NCBI GenBank assembly: GCA_003567205.1
Contig: PXAA01000105.1
Span: 1 to 38,787, forward strand
DNA length: 38,787 nucleotides
Source of the DNA: Bacteroidales bacterium
GTDB lineage: Bacteria > Bacteroidota > Bacteroidia > Bacteroidales > UBA7960
Direction of reading: 5' to 3'
Shown here: positions 35,922-38,787 of the stretch, in pieces
Layout: every line of letters begins with the position of its first letter
Position numbering within the stretch: the first letter of the stretch is position 1
The notes under the pieces: generated by a model
What the model was told of the DNA's origin: nothing
The model's input: the letters and a program-made list of their open reading frames with translations, nothing else
Databases searched by the model: none
Made by a program: the position numbers and the translations under genes

Positions 35922-36911
35922 ATGAGGGTTGGTGTGAATAAATTTATTTTGGGGTTTTTTCCGACACCTTTGCACGAATTGAAGAATTTTTCTGCGATGT
36001 ATCCGGATTACCGGGTGTTTATCAAACGCGATGACCACACGGGCCTGGCCACCGGTGGAAACAAGACGCGCAAACTGGAATATCTTATTGGCGATGCCCT
36101 GGCAAAGGGAGCCGACACGGTGATTACAGGCGGTGCACAACAATCAAACCATTGCCGGCAAACAGCAGCCGCCTGCAACATGGCCGGGCTGAAATGTCAT
36201 CTGCTCCTTGGGGGGGATAGCCCCGGTGAACATACCGGGAACCTGCTGCTTTCCACCATTTTTGGTGCTACGATCCACTACACAGGTGCACAACGCAAGG
36301 GTGAGGACATGGACTTGTTAGCCAAACAATTAAAAGAAAAGGGTTATAAGCCTTACATCATCCCTTATGGCGGTTCAAACATAACCGGCGCTATGGGTTA
36401 CCTGGAAGCTGCAGGCGAATTGAAAACACAACTCGACCGGGAAGGCCTCGACATCGATTACATCTTTTTTGCCTCCAGTTCGGGGGGAATGCAGGCAGGC
36501 CTTATGCTGGGCAAAGCAATCTGCGGACTGGGCGCTACACTCATGCCAATACGCATCGATAAACAGGAAACAGCAGGCCAATCGCTGGAAAATATCATCC
36601 GGAATCTTGTCAATGAAGGCATCCGGAACCTGGATATAAAAGACACTACCAGTCTTGATCAACTCCCCATGATCAGGGGATATGAGGAAGCAGGTTACGG
36701 CGTGGTCACCCACCAGGAAAAAGAAGCCATCGGCATACTGGCCCGCACCGAAGGCATTTTGCTTGACCCGGTATATACAGGACGTGCATTTTACGGAATG
36801 ATGCACCATATGCAAAAGGGGTTCCTGAGAACCGGGACCAATGTATTGTTCTGGCATACGGGGGGGATTCCGGCCAACTTCAATTATGCGGAAAAATTGA
36901 TTGACCCGTAA
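35922..36911 (+). CDS. D-cysteine desulfhydrase / ACC deaminase-like PLP enzyme
   Basis: FPTPLHELKNF, VFIKRDDHTGLATGGNKTRKLEYLIGDAL, ITGGAQQSNHCRQTAAA, FFASSSGGMQAGL. Confidence 0.88.
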   Translation: MRVGVNKFILGFFPTPLHELKNFSAMYPDYRVFIKRDDHTGLATGGNKTRKLEYLIGDALAKGADTVITGGAQQSNHCRQTAAACNMAGLKCHLLLGGDSPGEHTGNLLLSTIFGATIHYTGAQRKGEDMDLLAKQLKEKGYKPYIIPYGGSNITGAMGYLEAAGELKTQLDREGLDIDYIFFASSSGGMQAGLMLGKAICGLGATLMPIRIDKQETAGQSLENIIRNLVNEGIRNLDIKDTTSLDQLPMIRGYEEAGYGVVTHQEKEAIGILARTEGILLDPVYTGRAFYGMMHHMQKGFLRTGTNVLFWHTGGIPANFNYAEKLIDP

Positions 36912-36962
36912 AAACACCTCCATGATGTAAGCCCATTTGAATCATTCATAAACGTTTATTTT

Positions 36963-38561
36963 ATGTTTTACTTTTCATCAAAAGCAATCCGTCCTGCAGT
37001 ATTATTTGCCATCATCGCGGCATCTGTCGTTCTGCTGCCTGTCTCTGGCAGGGCGGCGGGGCCTGCTTCAACCAGCCTGGCCGGCCTGCCTGAATTTATG
37101 GAGCGCGGCATGGCCGATTGGGGCATCCCTGGCATGGCAGTGGCCGTGGTACAAAACGGTGAATTGGTCTATGGCCGGGGCTTCGGTGTGCGCAAGCTGG
37201 GTTCGGATGAGGCCGTCGACGAACACACCGTATTCGGGATGGCCTCCCTTACCAAGGCCATGACGGCCACAGCACTGGGTATGCTGGTTGACGAGGGCAA
37301 GCTACACTGGGACGACAGGGTGCGTAACCACTTACCGTGGTTCACCCTCTCAGACCCATGGGTCTCCGAGCAGATAAGCATACGCGATCTGTTGTCGCAC
37401 CAGGTAGGCATCGGACGGTTTACCGGAAACCGGCTCCGTTTTATGCCCAGCCGTGATCCGATAACCATCGCAGGTTTCATCCGCCACATGCCGTTTGAAC
37501 AGCCCTACCGGTCGGGTTATATTTACAGCAATATGATGTATATGGTGGCCGGCCTGGTGCTGGAAGCCGTTTCGGGCATGTCGTGGCATGAATTCATGGC
37601 CGAACGGATATTTGCCCCGCTCGACATGACCTCTGCCAACACGTCCATTACACAAATAAGCAACACCAACAATGCCGCATGGCCCCACCAGGAGATCTTC
37701 GGGGAAGTGCAGATTATCCCCCGGCGCAACTTCGACAACATCGGCCCCGCTGCATCAGTCAACGCCTCCGTATATGATATGGCCCGGTGGATGATTTTTC
37801 AGCTGGGCGAAGCCGGTGTATACCAAGGAAAACGCCTGATCAGCCGGGAAAATATCCTGGAAACACCCCAGCCGCAACAGGTGTTCAGGCTGGAAGACCC
37901 CATGACCGAGCCACTCCGTGGATACGGGCTGGGCTGGGGCTTACGCCAGTATGAAGGATACAGGGTATCGCAACACAGCGGTGCTACAGATGGCATGACC
38001 TCTTTCCTGGTACTGCTTCCTGAAAAAGACCTCGGAATACTGGTAGTTAGCAACCTGTTCTGTAATTTCCGGCCGGCGGTGATCAATTACATACTGGATG
38101 GTATGCTCGACATCGAAAGAGATAAAGACTGGCATGCGCATTTTTTTGACACCTACATAGAAGATAAGGCCAGGGCCATGGAACGCCGTGCAGCCATCGA
38201 AGGCCACCGGACAGAAAACACAAGCCCTTCAAGGCCATTGGAAGCCTATACCGGCGATTACCACCACATTGTGTATGACAATGCAAAGATCACCCTGGGC
38301 GAAGACGGCCGGCTGATCATGCAATTATGGGATGATGAGGAAATGATCGCAGACCTGGAACACTGGCATTACGATACCTTCAGGGCCCACTGGCGCAACC
38401 TCTCAATGCGCGAAAAATTCATCACATTCGATCTGGACCAGTATGGCGAGGTGAAACAACTGAACGTCAAGTTTACCCTGCGGCAGATCCTGATCTCTGT
38501 AGGCATCTACCCCACCGACTATTACCGCATCGTTGAATACCGGCGCCTGAACAAACAATAA
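36963..38561 (+). CDS. Serine hydrolase, beta-lactamase class C family, secreted
   Basis: Signal peptide; GMASLTKAMTATALGMLVDEGKL (SxxK), YIYSNMMYMVAG (YxN), HSGATDGMTSFLVLLPEKDLG. Confidence 0.92.
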   Translation: MFYFSSKAIRPAVLFAIIAASVVLLPVSGRAAGPASTSLAGLPEFMERGMADWGIPGMAVAVVQNGELVYGRGFGVRKLGSDEAVDEHTVFGMASLTKAMTATALGMLVDEGKLHWDDRVRNHLPWFTLSDPWVSEQISIRDLLSHQVGIGRFTGNRLRFMPSRDPITIAGFIRHMPFEQPYRSGYIYSNMMYMVAGLVLEAVSGMSWHEFMAERIFAPLDMTSANTSITQISNTNNAAWPHQEIFGEVQIIPRRNFDNIGPAASVNASVYDMARWMIFQLGEAGVYQGKRLISRENILETPQPQQVFRLEDPMTEPLRGYGLGWGLRQYEGYRVSQHSGATDGMTSFLVLLPEKDLGILVVSNLFCNFRPAVINYILDGMLDIERDKDWHAHFFDTYIEDKARAMERRAAIEGHRTENTSPSRPLEAYTGDYHHIVYDNAKITLGEDGRLIMQLWDDEEMIADLEHWHYDTFRAHWRNLSMREKFITFDLDQYGEVKQLNVKFTLRQILISVGIYPTDYYRIVEYRRLNKQ

Positions 38562-38568
38562 CCCCCCA

Positions 38569-38722
38569 GACCCTTAGACATTTAGACCTTTAGACATTTA
38601 GACCCTTAGACCTTTAGACATTTTCGACATTTAGACATTTTCGACATTTAGACATTTAGACATTTAGACATTTAGACATTTAGACCCTTCGACATTTCGA
38701 CATTTGTACATTTGTACATTTT
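38569..38722 (+). repeat. Octamer tandem repeat (GACATTTA consensus), 19 degenerate units
   Basis: gaccctta gacattta gaccttta ... (gacattta)5 gacccttc gacatttc gacatttg tacatttg tacatttt, with two single-base insertions. Confidence 0.95.
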
Positions 38723-38737
38723 CAATAATTTTTTTAT

Positions 38738-38745
38738 TACCTTTG
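38738..38745 (+). promoter_or_regulatory. Bacteroidetes-type -7 element (TACCTTTG) near the window end
   Basis: ttattacctttgcacctc, 12 bp before ATG 38757. Confidence 0.5.
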
Positions 38746-38756
38746 CACCTCGTTTT

Positions 38757-38787
38757 ATGAATAGCACAAATCAATCATTACAAACAA
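38757..38787 (+). CDS. Possible start of a truncated CDS (MNSTNQSLQT...)
   Basis: ATG downstream of a -7 element; open to the window edge, too short to identify. Confidence 0.3.
   Translation, partial: MNSTNQSLQT

Noticed and set aside
38569-38722. CRISPR-like array
   Set aside because: Unit is 8 bp with no spacers and no cas genes.

Overview
This is a Bacteroidetes-type chromosomal window. The basis is TAnnTTTG -7 promoter elements, a CarboxypepD_reg/TonB receptor, an OmpA-PD40 protein and DUF368. It contains about 27 largely housekeeping protein-coding genes: dnaB, OmpA/PD40/TPR protein, queE, folD, ffh, TPR protein, phosphosulfolactate synthase-like, DUF368, J-domain protein, rpmB, CarboxypepD_reg protein, TonB receptor, dnaK, DUF2148, DnaB-like ATPase, MerR/B12 regulator, ECF sigma factor, aspartokinase, 2-hydroxyacid dehydrogenase, degenerate PP2C-LysM protein, rsmA, TPR protein, serS, rpmA with a long tail, rplU, EamA, macro domain, M28 peptidase, SLC13/RCK_C transporter, D-cysteine desulfhydrase-like, serine hydrolase. 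I saw no mobile element, CRISPR, rRNA or tRNA. The observations I rate highest are: (1) a CarH-like B12 photoreceptor candidate (Wx9EH and ExHxxG both present) next to an ECF sigma gene whose near-ideal promoter is overlapped by a perfect inverted repeat, with no carotenoid genes beside it; (2) ribosomal protein L27 with a ~125-aa histone-H1-like Lys/Ala/Pro/Thr tail encoded by a 36-bp tandem repeat; (3) a DnaB paralog lacking the N-terminal domain; (4) a LysM-tethered PP2C-like protein that has lost its metal-binding residues; (5) a sigma54-like promoter plus upstream palindrome before dnaK; (6) several families of 7/8-bp tandem repeats in co-directional intergenic gaps, two of which share the same ordered variants. 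All family names come from reading motifs in translations; no database search was run.
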